A stretch of 64,000 bases of DNA from JAGQYH01 sp041393015. GTDB taxonomy: Bacteria; Bacteroidota; Bacteroidia; Chitinophagales; JADIYW01. This document shows, in pieces, positions 53,524 to 63,689 of the stretch (position 1 is its first letter; each line of letters opens with the position of its first letter). The DNA is taken from the NCBI GenBank assembly GCA_041393015.1, contig JAWKKV010000009.1, positions 135,337-199,336 on the forward strand, in the 5' to 3' direction. Below the pieces are notes generated by a model, which saw only the letters and a program-made list of their open reading frames with translations, did not search any database and was not told the origin of the DNA. Made by a program: the position numbers and the translations under genes.

Positions 53524-54380
53524 TAAAGTATCATTTTCTCAATCGGCATCACTAAAATACCTTCGGCTCCAGCTGCTTTCAATTGCTCAATAATCTCCCA
53601 AAATTGATCTTCAGCGATAACAGAAGAAACAGAATACCAATTGTCTTCTGCTAATGGTGTTACTGTTGGACTTTTCATGCCCGGAAGAATTTGAAGTATG
53701 GTTGAAATTGCCTGCTCCGGAGCATTCAAAACAATATATTTATTCTTTCTAGCCTTATTTACCGATTCTATTCTAAAGACTAATTGGTCTAAAATAGCTT
53801 GCTTATCAGCATCTAGATTAGCAGTAGAAAACAACAATGCTTCTGATCGCATCACAACTTCTACTTCTTTTAAACCATTTCCAATTAAGGTGCTGCCTGT
53901 GCTTACAATATCACAAATAGCATCTGCTAAATTAATGGCTGGCGCAATTTCTACTGAACCGGAAATTTCGTGAACATCAGCTTTAACACCATGTTCTTTG
54001 AAATAGTTTTTAAGAATATTCGGATAGGAAGTCGCAATGTATTTGCCTTCCATATCGTGAACATTATTGTAGTCTTCGCCTCTTGGAATTGCCAATGATA
54101 ATCGACATTTAGAGAAGCCTAGTTTTTTTACAACGGTAACATTCTTTTCCTTTTCCAACAATACATTCTCACCAACAATACCAATATCTGCCACACCATC
54201 TGCTACATATCCCGGAATATCATCATCTCTTAAATAAAGAATTTCTAAAGGAAAATTGGAACACTTGGCGACTAATCTTTTTGTACTATTATTGAAGCTT
54301 ATACCGCATTCAGCAATGATTTCTAAGGATTTCTCACTTAGTCGTCCTGATTTTTGTATAGCTAATCTTAAACTTGCCAT
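53523..54380 (-). CDS. hisG: ATP phosphoribosyltransferase, long form
   Basis: 285 residues, the long HisG form with a C-terminal ACT-like domain (about 215-285) that mediates histidine feedback. Catalytic-domain motifs: LRLAIQKSGRLSEKS, YLRDDDIPGYVADGVADIGI and CDIVSTGSTLIGNGLKEVE. It is the first his gene, 82 nt after thrC; no attenuator with a His-rich leader was seen in that gap, which suggests transcription from the thr genes and control by feedback. Confidence 0.96.
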   Translation of the reverse strand: MASLRLAIQKSGRLSEKSLEIIAECGISFNNSTKRLVAKCSNFPLEILYLRDDDIPGYVADGVADIGIVGENVLLEKEKNVTVVKKLGFSKCRLSLAIPRGEDYNNVHDMEGKYIATSYPNILKNYFKEHGVKADVHEISGSVEIAPAINLADAICDIVSTGSTLIGNGLKEVEVVMRSEALLFSTANLDADKQAILDQLVFRIESVNKARKNKYIVLNAPEQAISTILQILPGMKSPTVTPLAEDNWYSVSSVIAEDQFWEIIEQLKAAGAEGILVMPIEKMIL

Positions 54381-54462
54381 GTCTTTTAGTTTGTAAAACT
54401 ATTTTTTTTAAATAGCTTTTAATTTGAAGGTAATCAATCAAGCACTAGATGTGATTGAATGA

Positions 54463-55767
54463 TTATTTATTTTGCATTAAGAAATCTTTGAAAAGGCTAT
54501 AATCATTTGCCATTGGGACACTTAACTTCTCTGTTCCTAATACTTCATTCAGTCGTTCCGGAATTTCCACCACATGATCAATAGCATCTTCAACAATTTC
54601 TCCGAATTTAACCGGATGTGCTGTTGCCAAAACAATATAATTGGCTTTTAGTTTAGATTGCTCTAAATAAGCTTTCATACCCAAATAACCAACAGCCGTA
54701 TGCGGACACATGATGTAATGATACTTTTTGTAAACATCTTGAATTGCATGTTTGGTTTGCTCATCATCAAATGAAAAGGCTTCAATCTCTTCTTTTATGG
54801 CGTTCCAATCTTGATTGAAGATGTCTAATATTCTAAAAAAGTTACTTGGATTCCCAACATCCATTGCATTGGAAATAGTTTGCACAGAAGGTTTTGGGTT
54901 GAATTCACCTGTAATTAGATATTGAGTGAAGATATCATTGTTGTTATTACTGGCTATCATTTTATGAATTGGCAGTCCTAAAGTTTTGGCAAATAACCCA
55001 GCTGTTAAGTTGCCAAAATTGCCACTTGGCACACTGAATACCAATGGTAAATCTTTGTTTTTCAATCTACTATAAGCATAAAAATAGTACAGTGATTGAG
55101 GCAGTAATCTTGCAATATTAATCGAATTAGCAGAAGATAAAGTCAGTACTTTTTGTAATTCTTCATCTAAAAAGGCACGCTTCACCATAGCTTGGCAATC
55201 ATCAAATGTGCCATCTATTTCTAACACTCTTATGTTGGCTCCTAAAGTAGCAAACTGTTTTTCTTGTATCTCGCTTACCTTATCTTTTGGATAAAGGATA
55301 GTCACTCTGATACCTTTCACATTTAGAAAACCATGTGCCACAGCACTGCCGGTATCGCCGGAAGTAGCTACTAAAATATCTACTTCATCTTTATTATCTC
55401 GTAAAAAATATTCTAACAAACGACCCATGAAGCGGGCGCCAAAATCTTTAAACGCCAATGTTGGACCATGAAACAACTCCAAAATTCCAACCTGATCTTC
55501 CAACCAATGAATCGGTGCATCAAAACCAAATGCTTTTTCAATGATTTCATTTAGATCTTTGTCACTAATGTAATCTTGGAATAAATGACTTAAAACTTTA
55601 TAGGCAATCTCATCAAATGACAACTGATCAATAGATTCAAAAAACGCATCATCCATTTTTTCTAAATGAACCGGCATGTACAATCCATTATCAGGAGGCA
55701 AACCATTTTTAACTGCCTCATCTAGCATTACATTAGGTGAAATATGTTTTGTGCTGTATAATTCCAT
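54463..55767 (-). CDS. thrC: Threonine synthase
   Basis: 434 residues, PLP-dependent. The PLP lysine is in HGPTLAFKDFGARFMGR, and the phosphate cup is VATSGDTGSAVAHGF. It begins with the family start MELYSTKHISPNV. It follows thrB by 45 nt and closes the thr module. Confidence 0.96.
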   Translation of the reverse strand: MELYSTKHISPNVMLDEAVKNGLPPDNGLYMPVHLEKMDDAFFESIDQLSFDEIAYKVLSHLFQDYISDKDLNEIIEKAFGFDAPIHWLEDQVGILELFHGPTLAFKDFGARFMGRLLEYFLRDNKDEVDILVATSGDTGSAVAHGFLNVKGIRVTILYPKDKVSEIQEKQFATLGANIRVLEIDGTFDDCQAMVKRAFLDEELQKVLTLSSANSINIARLLPQSLYYFYAYSRLKNKDLPLVFSVPSGNFGNLTAGLFAKTLGLPIHKMIASNNNNDIFTQYLITGEFNPKPSVQTISNAMDVGNPSNFFRILDIFNQDWNAIKEEIEAFSFDDEQTKHAIQDVYKKYHYIMCPHTAVGYLGMKAYLEQSKLKANYIVLATAHPVKFGEIVEDAIDHVVEIPERLNEVLGTEKLSVPMANDYSLFKDFLMQNK

Positions 55768-55812
55768 TTTTGTTAAATGTGATAATGATAAAATGCTTTA
55801 ATGCTATAGTTT

Positions 55813-56754
55813 TTATGAGATTACTTTGGGTCCTTGTGTATTGACTTTCGAAACATACACATCTGAATCGATGTTTCTTGACTTCATTATTTTTGCCATC
55901 TCATCACCAATTTTCTGAGCGATTTCTCTATCGGTTGACAAGGCAAAAACGCTTGGACCTGAGCCGGAAATACTACCGCCTAAACCTCCATTCTCCATCA
56001 TAGCGACTTTCAAATCTGCAAAACCGGGTATTAGTTTAGAACGGTAAGGTTCTGCTATATAATCTTTTAAAGATCTGCTGATTAAGCCATAATCAGACGT
56101 TTGTAGTCCGATGATTAAACCACCCAAATTTGCCGATTGTCTTAAAGAATCTTTTAATGGAATTTCTTTAGGTAAGATTTCCCTTGCATCTTTTGTCAAC
56201 ACTGTTAAATGAGGGAAAATTACGGTAGCGTATAATTTATCTGGAATAGGTAATTGAATTACTTCTAAAGGCTCATAGCTTCTCACTAAAATAAAACCAC
56301 CATATAAAGAAGCTGCTACGTTATCTGCAATAGCTGAACCACAAGCTGCATCTTCCGCAGATAATAAAAATGGCAACAACTCATCTTTAGACAACGGTTC
56401 GCCAAAAATCTTATTAACTGCATAAACACCGGCGACAGCGCTAGCGGCACTGCTCCCTAATCCACTACCGGAAGGCATTTTTTTATGAATAACGATATCG
56501 CAACCTACTGTTGCATTAATGTGTTGTAAAAACTCAAGAATGGCAACGGCAGCAGAATTCTTTTCAGCTTCTCTTGGTAATACACCTCCATCACCTGTGA
56601 TGTCTTTAATTCTTACACCCTTTTCTGCTGTGATCTCTAAATCTAATTCATCACCGGGTCGATCGATTGCAAAGCCTAATACGTCAAAACCACAAGCAAC
56701 ATTAGCTACTGTGGCTGGCGCAAAAACTTTTATCTTGTCTCCTACTTTTACCAT
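55813..56754 (-). CDS. thrB: Homoserine kinase
   Basis: 313 residues, GHMP-kinase family. The phosphate-binding loop is KKMPSGSGLGSSAASAVAG, the N-terminal motif is FAPATVANVACGFDVLGFA, and motif 3 is LGGSISGSGPSVFAL. It starts 8 nt after the thrA stop, indicating co-translation with thrA. Confidence 0.96.
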   Translation of the reverse strand: MVKVGDKIKVFAPATVANVACGFDVLGFAIDRPGDELDLEITAEKGVRIKDITGDGGVLPREAEKNSAAVAILEFLQHINATVGCDIVIHKKMPSGSGLGSSAASAVAGVYAVNKIFGEPLSKDELLPFLLSAEDAACGSAIADNVAASLYGGFILVRSYEPLEVIQLPIPDKLYATVIFPHLTVLTKDAREILPKEIPLKDSLRQSANLGGLIIGLQTSDYGLISRSLKDYIAEPYRSKLIPGFADLKVAMMENGGLGGSISGSGPSVFALSTDREIAQKIGDEMAKIMKSRNIDSDVYVSKVNTQGPKVIS

Positions 56755-56762
56755 TATCCATT

Positions 56763-59216
56763 CTAATTTTCCATATAGTTGCCAATACTGATGATCTCTG
56801 CAAAAACACCTGCTGCTGTTACTTCCGCTCCAGCTCCCGGTCCTTTGATCACCAATGGGTTGCTTCTATATCTTTCTGATGTAAATACAATCATGTTATC
56901 TGAGCCGCTTAATTGATAAAAAGGATGGTCGGTTCCTACAGCTTGTAAACCAATTTTTACCTCTTCACCATCAATCATGGCCATATAACGCAATACTTTA
57001 TTCTCTTTTTCAGCCGCTTCTTTTAATTTGGTGAAGTGGCTATCATTCTTAATCAACTCTTTCCAAAAATTATCTACACTTCCCTTTCTACCGGCTTTTG
57101 GAATTAGATTTTCAACTTCAAAATCGTCTAATTCTTTACTAATTCCAATTTCTCTGCTTAATATCAAAGCCTTTCTAGCCACATCTAAACCACTTAAATC
57201 ATCACGCGGATCTGGCTCTGTATACCCTTTCTCTTGGGCTTCTTTCACAATGTCGCTAAAAGTTCTATCCCCTTTAAATGAGTTAAAAATAAAGGATAAA
57301 GAACCCGATAAAACCGCTTCTATCTTCAATATTTTATCACCACTATTTTGTAGAGAATCCAAAGTACTAATTACCGGTAAGCCTGCTCCCACATTCGTTT
57401 CATACAAAAATGAAGCGCCACTTTTCTTCGCTAATTGTCTTAAGCGATCGTATTTAGCTTGGCTCAATGTATTAGCAATTTTGTTTGGCGTTACGACGGA
57501 AATACTTTTTTCTAAAATTTGCTCGTAATACTCCACCACCATACTACTTGCAGAACAATCAACGAAAACTGAGTTAGAGAAATCAAGTTCATTGATCTTG
57601 TCAATAAAAGCTTGCATATCTGAAGCTGTCTTAGATTTCTTAAAAGATGTTTCCCAGTTGTTTAGATCAATTCCATTGCTATCAATCAACATTTTTGTTG
57701 AATTGATTAACCCTGTTAAATTGATTTCTATAGACTTCTCTGTCTTTAAATATTCTTTTTGACGTTTGATTTGCTCCAATAATGTTCCACCAATTAAACC
57801 TGAAGGACCTACAATAAATACATTAATAGAGCTATAATCCGACTTAAAGAAAATTTCGTGTAAGGCATTGAGTGCTTTGGCTTCGTGTTTATTATCAATT
57901 ACAGCTGTAATATTTAACTCTGATGAACCTTGAGCGATGGCAGCTATATTGATGCCATTTTTACCTAAAGCTTTGAACATTTTAGCCGCAATTCCCGGCT
58001 GTTTATGCATTCTTTCGCCAATAACAGCAACAATAGCTTTATTTTCTTCTACAATTAAAGGATGGATGTAACCACTTCTAATTTCTAAATTAAAAGCCGC
58101 TTCTACCGCTCGTTTAGCCTTTTTTGAATCGGATGGCAATACCCCAAAACAAATAGAGTGTTCAGAAGAACCTTGTGTTAGAAAAATGATATTTACTTCT
58201 GCTTGCGACAAAGCATTGAATAAGCGCGCTGCCATTCCAATAACGCCCACTAAACCACTGCCTTCAAATCTTAGAATTGTTACATTGGAAATAGAAGAAA
58301 TACCTTTAATAGCATTGCCATCATCAATACTTTCAATGCTAATACTCGTTCCAGGATGATCCGGATTACTAGTATTCTTAATTTTTAATGGAATAGATTT
58401 ATTTAGAACCGGTTGGATGGTTGGCGGATAAATTACTTTTGCCCCAAAGTGAGACAATTCCATCGCCTCCAAATAACTTAACGACGGCACTGTAAAAGCC
58501 TGATCTACTTTTCGAGGATCAGCGGTTAAGACGCCATTGACGTCAGTCCAAATTTGAATTTCCTCCACATCTAAGGCTGCCGCAAAAATTGACGCTGTAA
58601 AATCAGAGCCTCCTCTGCCTAATGTAGTTATGTGTCCTTTTTTATTGGAACCAATAAATCCAGTGACTACTGCAATATCTTTAAACTTGGCAAACTCATT
58701 TTGAATATTCAAATCTGTTGTTTCAAAATCAACTCTTGCTGCCAAATAGTTGCTATCTGTTTTTATTAAAGTGGTGGCATTTATAAAACTGGCTTTTAAA
58801 CCAACTTTATTCAAGATGTGAGCAATCATGAAACAAGATAATCGCTCGCCGAAACTCACTAAATGAGCTAAAGTATGATCTGGTAGTTGCCCTAATAATT
58901 GAACACCTTCTAGTAAGCTATTGATTTTTTCAAATGAAATTTTCAAATGTTCATCGGCAGCTTTATCATTGATATCAAACGCTTTTAAAACGTCTCTATG
59001 ACGCTTATAGATTTTTTTAATTTCCGGTTCAAAATCACTTTCTCCTTCTTTCGCAATGTTAGTAGCTGCAATAATTTGATCGGTTACTCCGCCTAAAGCA
59101 GAACACACTACCACCAAAGCTTCGTTTTTCTTCTTAAGCGATCTTAATATTTCAATTACCTTGTTTAGGTTCTCGACGCTTCCAACTGAAGTTCCACCAA
59201 ATTTTAAGACTTTCAT
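56763..59216 (-). CDS. thrA: Bifunctional aspartate kinase / homoserine dehydrogenase I
   Basis: 817 residues from ATG 59216. Aspartokinase domain (about 1-290: KVLKFGGTSVGS, LGRGGSDFTASIFAAAL), two ACT regulatory domains (about 310-455), then homoserine dehydrogenase (about 465-817: NLTGLINSTKML, VVTPNKIAN, GYTEPDPRDDLSGLDVARKALIL). It performs the first and third steps of threonine synthesis and is expected to be inhibited by threonine. An in-frame ATG at 59237 would add seven residues, but MKVLKFGG is the family start. Confidence 0.95.
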   Translation of the reverse strand: MKVLKFGGTSVGSVENLNKVIEILRSLKKKNEALVVVCSALGGVTDQIIAATNIAKEGESDFEPEIKKIYKRHRDVLKAFDINDKAADEHLKISFEKINSLLEGVQLLGQLPDHTLAHLVSFGERLSCFMIAHILNKVGLKASFINATTLIKTDSNYLAARVDFETTDLNIQNEFAKFKDIAVVTGFIGSNKKGHITTLGRGGSDFTASIFAAALDVEEIQIWTDVNGVLTADPRKVDQAFTVPSLSYLEAMELSHFGAKVIYPPTIQPVLNKSIPLKIKNTSNPDHPGTSISIESIDDGNAIKGISSISNVTILRFEGSGLVGVIGMAARLFNALSQAEVNIIFLTQGSSEHSICFGVLPSDSKKAKRAVEAAFNLEIRSGYIHPLIVEENKAIVAVIGERMHKQPGIAAKMFKALGKNGINIAAIAQGSSELNITAVIDNKHEAKALNALHEIFFKSDYSSINVFIVGPSGLIGGTLLEQIKRQKEYLKTEKSIEINLTGLINSTKMLIDSNGIDLNNWETSFKKSKTASDMQAFIDKINELDFSNSVFVDCSASSMVVEYYEQILEKSISVVTPNKIANTLSQAKYDRLRQLAKKSGASFLYETNVGAGLPVISTLDSLQNSGDKILKIEAVLSGSLSFIFNSFKGDRTFSDIVKEAQEKGYTEPDPRDDLSGLDVARKALILSREIGISKELDDFEVENLIPKAGRKGSVDNFWKELIKNDSHFTKLKEAAEKENKVLRYMAMIDGEEVKIGLQAVGTDHPFYQLSGSDNMIVFTSERYRSNPLVIKGPGAGAEVTAAGVFAEIISIGNYMEN

Positions 59217-59235
59217 TCGTTTCTGATTTAAAATC

Positions 59236-59258
59236 ATGTGTTATGAACTACAACACAT
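59236..59258 (-). promoter_or_regulatory. Hairpin in the thrA leader
   Basis: ATGTGTT (59236-59242) and AACACAT (59252-59258) pair perfectly around a 9-nt loop, 20 to 42 nt upstream of the preferred thrA start. It could limit ribosome access to the alternative ATG at 59237. No Thr-rich leader peptide was seen. Confidence 0.4.
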
Positions 59259-59376
59259 AACTATAAGCTTCAAAAATAAACATCGTTACCATAAAATGTT
59301 TAACCAATAGTTTTATTAAACATTATATAGTATTTGAGTTGAGTTTTAATGTCATTATTCCCTTTAGGGCAAAAAA

Positions 59377-59408
59377 AAATGGCACCTATTAGTTAATAGA
59401 TGCCATTT
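59377..59408 (-). terminator. Intrinsic terminator of the M43 protease gene
   Basis: AAATGGCACCTATTA and TAATAGATGCCATTT pair (one mismatch), and on the minus strand the hairpin runs into a T run of about nine. It lies 20 nt after the protease stop and separates that gene from thrA. Confidence 0.88.
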
Positions 59409-59427
59409 AAAATTTAATAGATTTATA

Positions 59428-62337
59428 CTAGTGTTTCACTATTTGCTTTACCGCTAGTTTACCATTAGCATCTACGAACTTAATTAAATAAGCTCCTGCT
59501 GATAAATTAGACATATCAATAGTAGTTGAGACTCCAATTGAAGTTTCAGTAACCATTACTCTTCCGGTTACATCTATTATTTCTAATGATAACTGACCAA
59601 TATTACCGGATAAGTTAATATTTAAAAGGTCTTTTACCGGATTTGGATAAACAGTAATGGCTCCAGATAATGTTTTATCAATTACTGCAGTATTAGCTAC
59701 TGTTGCAGCGGCAGATAAAGCGCTTGTACAACCACCTAATGTTACATTTACCGTATAATTACCGTTTTCTTCTGCGATTAGTGTAGAAGTTGATTCATCA
59801 GGAATAAGCGTTCCATTTAAAAACCACTGAAATACGCCAGTACCAGAAGCAGTTAACGTAAATCCATTTTGAGTGATAGATGGTGTTGGTATAGTTGTAA
59901 CTGTAACAGTAACATCATCAGTCACTCTACATACTCCGTTATCACATACTGCTGTATAAGTAGTTGTAGCTGTTGGACTTACTGTTGTTGATGAACCATT
60001 AGCTATATTATTTCCATTTACTTCCCAAGAATAAGCCGCTCCGAAAGTACCACCCATGGATAAGCTTACATTTTCTCCATTACAAATTGCTGATGTAGAA
60101 GCATTCCCTTGGAAACCAGTAGGTGCTTGTTGAACATTGATGATTACTGTTGTATCGTCACTTCCTTCGCTATTGGTTACCGTTAAAGTAACAGATTTAT
60201 TACCTCCTGTTGTGAAAGTATGTGTTGGATTTTGAACATTACTCACTGGACTACCATCTCCAAAGTTCCAAGACCATGAAGTTGGAGCACCTGTAGATTG
60301 ATCCGTAAATTGAACAGGAACACCTGTACACACGCTTAAATCATCTGCGTCAAAAGCTGCTACTGGAAGCGTTGCTACTACTTCAGGGCATTTAATTGTT
60401 GCATAAACTGCTAAAGCGACATCAAAGCCCCATGATATATCCGGCTCTGAAAAATTATGCCATGAGTTATCACCAAACTGCTCCCAAGCCGTAGCAGGAT
60501 CCGTAGGCCCAACAATATCATTTCCATTGGTATAAAGTGCAACATTTGATCCGTTGGTTAAATTCAATACAATACCAGCATAAAAAGGACCAGTTAACTC
60601 CACATCTCCAAAATCTACTCTTGTTAAGCTGTTGGTTGTAATTGAACTAATTGGAATTGTAGTAGAAGTAATCATGTTACCAGGTGCACCCCCTTGATCT
60701 GCCCAAATAGCGCAAGTAAGCATTCTACCATTAGGTGCAGTAGCTATCGCAAAATTAAAATCTACATAGTCAAGAATTAAGCCAGGAGCTCCTTCTGCAA
60801 AATATTCTGCTTTTGCTATATCGTCAAAACTATTGTGTCCTCCAACATAACCTGAAGTTCCTCCATGTGCAGATGCTAACTCATTAAACAATGAACCACC
60901 ATTTAAGTGATCAAACGTCCCTGCAGAAGAGGTAGAGGTTACTGTAATTTGTTGCGAAAAAGTACTTGAAAGCGTACCATTGCTAATTGTTAGTTCTACT
61001 GTATATGTTCCAGGATTACTAAACGTTACCGCCGGAGGATTTTGTCCTGTAAAAGAAGTTATACTTGCACCTCCTAATCCATTCTTATCAAAATTCCAAA
61101 TCCATGAGTTAATTGCATCTACATTTGAACCTGCAGTAGATCCATCGCTAAACGAAACTGTAATTGCTCCACAACCACCTCCATTATTAGCAACAAAAGA
61201 TGCTAAAATACTATTGTCCGGGTCTTGCCATACTGTTGATGTTAAAAGACTTGCTCTTCGTGGCGCATTGGTTAATACTGTTTCCATTCTCGTAGCTTGT
61301 CCAGCGGTAAACATATTCATACATAAGTCACCAGAGTAATCCATATAATTCTCTAATTGATCTGGAAGATCATCAGTTGTTGTACAAGTATTTAAACTAA
61401 AGTTACAACTAGCAGAAAATGGAGAATCATTGCCTTGTAAAGGTGTATCATCCACAAAATCATCTCCTGTACAATCGGTATCTCCCCAAATATGTCTTAA
61501 TCCTAACCAGTGACCTACTTCATGTGTAGTGGTTCTTCCCTTTTCCCCTAAATTGATCAAATTAAAGTTATTGACCAAATTGCCATTTTCATCGTAATTC
61601 GTTCCAAAAGCTCTATAATTCATTACTACACCATCAGTTGTAGCATCGGTGTCGCTTTGATTTCCAGGTATATTAATTTGTGGAAATTGTGCATATCCTA
61701 ACAATCCTGAACTACTAAAAAGTACGGTCCACATATTCATATATCTTGTTGGATCCCAAATCGTTCCTGGCTTTAAAGTAGCGTCTGTGTTGCCGCCTGG
61801 TCCAGACCAAGAAGTTATTCCAAACTCCGCCTGACCATTCACTCTGTCAATACCAGGTTCTGCCATAAGGTTACCATCAGGATCGACTACTGCTGGAACA
61901 AACTCGATATCTAAGCTTCCTGCTACACCTAAAAATATAGCTCTTGTATTAGAGGCATCTGGATTGGTTCTATTGTAATCTTCATTTAACACTCTAATTT
62001 GAGACAATACTTGCGCAGCAGGTATATTTCTTTGAACCCCTACAGCTTGTCCTTCGTGAATAACATGCACCACTACAGGAATTCTATAAGTTGCCCTTTG
62101 TTCTATACCATTTGCTTTGTCTTCTTCTATTTTTCTTTTAATCCAAGTTTCAATGGCATCATCAGAATACAAAGCCGGATTTTTGGCTTGCATCTGTTGA
62201 AGATATTCATGTGAAGCACATTTAGAGTACTCTTCTGTGGCAGGTGTAAATACTGCTCTTGATTGATGTTGAGCTTGATTTACACTGACGTTCAGACAGA
62301 AAAAGCATGCTAATAAAATGTAAATGTTGAATTTCAT
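59428..62337 (-). CDS. Secreted M43-type zinc metalloprotease with PKD domains and type IX sorting domain
   Basis: 969 residues. Signal peptide (about 1-22), propeptide-like segment, then a metzincin catalytic domain with HEVGHWLGLRHIWGD (HExxHxxGxxH). After it come at least two PKD-like domains (around 390-470 and 670-740; SWSWNFGDGSPVSN is the typical strand), a lectin-like region with Gly/Asn-rich strands between them, and an Ig-like segment. The C-terminal SGAITVYPNPVKDLLNINL onward is a type IX sorting domain. It is a surface or released protease. Confidence 0.92.
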   Translation of the reverse strand: MKFNIYILLACFFCLNVSVNQAQHQSRAVFTPATEEYSKCASHEYLQQMQAKNPALYSDDAIETWIKRKIEEDKANGIEQRATYRIPVVVHVIHEGQAVGVQRNIPAAQVLSQIRVLNEDYNRTNPDASNTRAIFLGVAGSLDIEFVPAVVDPDGNLMAEPGIDRVNGQAEFGITSWSGPGGNTDATLKPGTIWDPTRYMNMWTVLFSSSGLLGYAQFPQINIPGNQSDTDATTDGVVMNYRAFGTNYDENGNLVNNFNLINLGEKGRTTTHEVGHWLGLRHIWGDTDCTGDDFVDDTPLQGNDSPFSASCNFSLNTCTTTDDLPDQLENYMDYSGDLCMNMFTAGQATRMETVLTNAPRRASLLTSTVWQDPDNSILASFVANNGGGCGAITVSFSDGSTAGSNVDAINSWIWNFDKNGLGGASITSFTGQNPPAVTFSNPGTYTVELTISNGTLSSTFSQQITVTSTSSAGTFDHLNGGSLFNELASAHGGTSGYVGGHNSFDDIAKAEYFAEGAPGLILDYVDFNFAIATAPNGRMLTCAIWADQGGAPGNMITSTTIPISSITTNSLTRVDFGDVELTGPFYAGIVLNLTNGSNVALYTNGNDIVGPTDPATAWEQFGDNSWHNFSEPDISWGFDVALAVYATIKCPEVVATLPVAAFDADDLSVCTGVPVQFTDQSTGAPTSWSWNFGDGSPVSNVQNPTHTFTTGGNKSVTLTVTNSEGSDDTTVIINVQQAPTGFQGNASTSAICNGENVSLSMGGTFGAAYSWEVNGNNIANGSSTTVSPTATTTYTAVCDNGVCRVTDDVTVTVTTIPTPSITQNGFTLTASGTGVFQWFLNGTLIPDESTSTLIAEENGNYTVNVTLGGCTSALSAAATVANTAVIDKTLSGAITVYPNPVKDLLNINLSGNIGQLSLEIIDVTGRVMVTETSIGVSTTIDMSNLSAGAYLIKFVDANGKLAVKQIVKH

Positions 62338-62442
62338 AATTTGATTTTTTATCCCGTAATGGAATAAAATTAATCAAATTATCTATGTTGAAAGCCTAAA
62401 CAACCTCTAAACTATGTTTTTAACATTTAGACCATAAAGCCA

Positions 62443-63519
62443 TTAGTTTAGATAGAATAGTTTTATATCCTCCACTTGTATTTCTGAACCGACTGAACCT
62501 CCGAAAGCTATACCGATTTGATCTCCAAAAACCTCATTAATACGCATGTTATCAATCAAGTTTTCATTTAAATAAAAGGATAAATCGTTACTCAGTTTTC
62601 GTACCACAAGTTTATTTGTTTGGGGACTGATATTCTGCTCGGCTTCATAGGTGCTTTCTGTTCCATGTACAATACTGCCAATAGATACCACCGTATTTCC
62701 AATATACATCAGTTTGAAAGAGGGTGTTAAATTCGTTCGTTTTTCTCCACCCCACAATATTCCTGCAAAAGCAGCCTCATCTAATGCAAGCGTATATTCC
62801 AACTCAAAATCCTTATTAGCATCAATGTCCAATGTATTGTCTACGTAATACCCTCCCGCTCTCAACACTTTAAGCTTATAAACACCATCTTCAATTTTTC
62901 TGGAACTACTAGTGGATTGACCGACGCTCCAACCACCTGTTGCATCATTAAACAATTCTTCAAATACTAATGTCTTAGCATCCGGACTTATATCATTGTA
63001 TCTCGGCACTCCAATAGACCATTCTTGCTCTGCCGTATTGATGTCGAATAATTCATCAAAATAATAATCTCTTTTAAAACTACTATAAACCGGTCCATAA
63101 ATTTGCTCTCCCGTTGCTCTCATGGTCGTTTTATAATTTCCATTCGACAATCTATCGTCAATATGGCCTCTTTCTAAAACACAATGACCAAGCTCATGAA
63201 AAATCAATTGTTCTCTAGATGACAGATTAGATTGCCAATTGACAGAGGTAGTATCCAATTTTATAGTGGGCGTCTCATTTCTACCTCGTTGACAAAGCCC
63301 TGCCGCATCAATTCCTCCAACCACTAAATTTTCTTCAAATTGAACAACAAGATTATCTATGTCTAATTCAACGCCACGAATAGCAGCTTCAGCGATAAAT
63401 TCATCAATGTAAGGTTGAATATTTGAGGGAACATTATAAACAGCATCTTTCTTACAACCTACAACCAAAGTGGTTATAATAAATGCCAGTACTATAATTT
63501 GCCGGATTGCTATTTTCAT
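62443..63519 (-). CDS. Lipoprotein with HExxH zinc-peptidase-like motif
   Basis: 358 residues; lipobox VVGCKK (Cys22). The N-terminal half has HELGHCVLERGH, a HExxH motif followed by a third His six residues on (one later than in metzincins), with a conserved Cys earlier (AAGLCQRGRNETPT). The C-terminal half (about 190-358) resembles a LamG/3-keto-disaccharide-hydrolase jelly roll (FEELFNDATGGWSVG, LDIDANKDFELEYTL). It is probably a surface metallopeptidase; catalysis is unproven. It lies 105 nt from the M43 gene on the same strand. Confidence 0.72.
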   Translation of the reverse strand: MKIAIRQIIVLAFIITTLVVGCKKDAVYNVPSNIQPYIDEFIAEAAIRGVELDIDNLVVQFEENLVVGGIDAAGLCQRGRNETPTIKLDTTSVNWQSNLSSREQLIFHELGHCVLERGHIDDRLSNGNYKTTMRATGEQIYGPVYSSFKRDYYFDELFDINTAEQEWSIGVPRYNDISPDAKTLVFEELFNDATGGWSVGQSTSSSRKIEDGVYKLKVLRAGGYYVDNTLDIDANKDFELEYTLALDEAAFAGILWGGEKRTNLTPSFKLMYIGNTVVSIGSIVHGTESTYEAEQNISPQTNKLVVRKLSNDLSFYLNENLIDNMRINEVFGDQIGIAFGGSVGSEIQVEDIKLFYLN

Positions 63520-63689
63520 AGAATGATATGATTGAAATAAAACAAAAGCTTAGAACTTCTAAACGTAAGCGTTGCTAATATAGTTGTTATACTTCTTAAG
63601 AAATCCACAAATGTTATCATTTAAACTCTTTGGTGAAATATTAAAGCCACTATCTTCGTATGGTAAGCATCACCTAATTACAGTAATTA

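Noticed and set aside
54381..54462. Histidine leader (attenuator) before hisG
   Set aside because: The 82-nt gap has no run of His codons and no terminator hairpin.
59221..59427. Threonine attenuator or riboswitch before thrA
   Set aside because: No Thr/Ile-rich leader peptide or alternative terminator was found; only a short hairpin at the start region.
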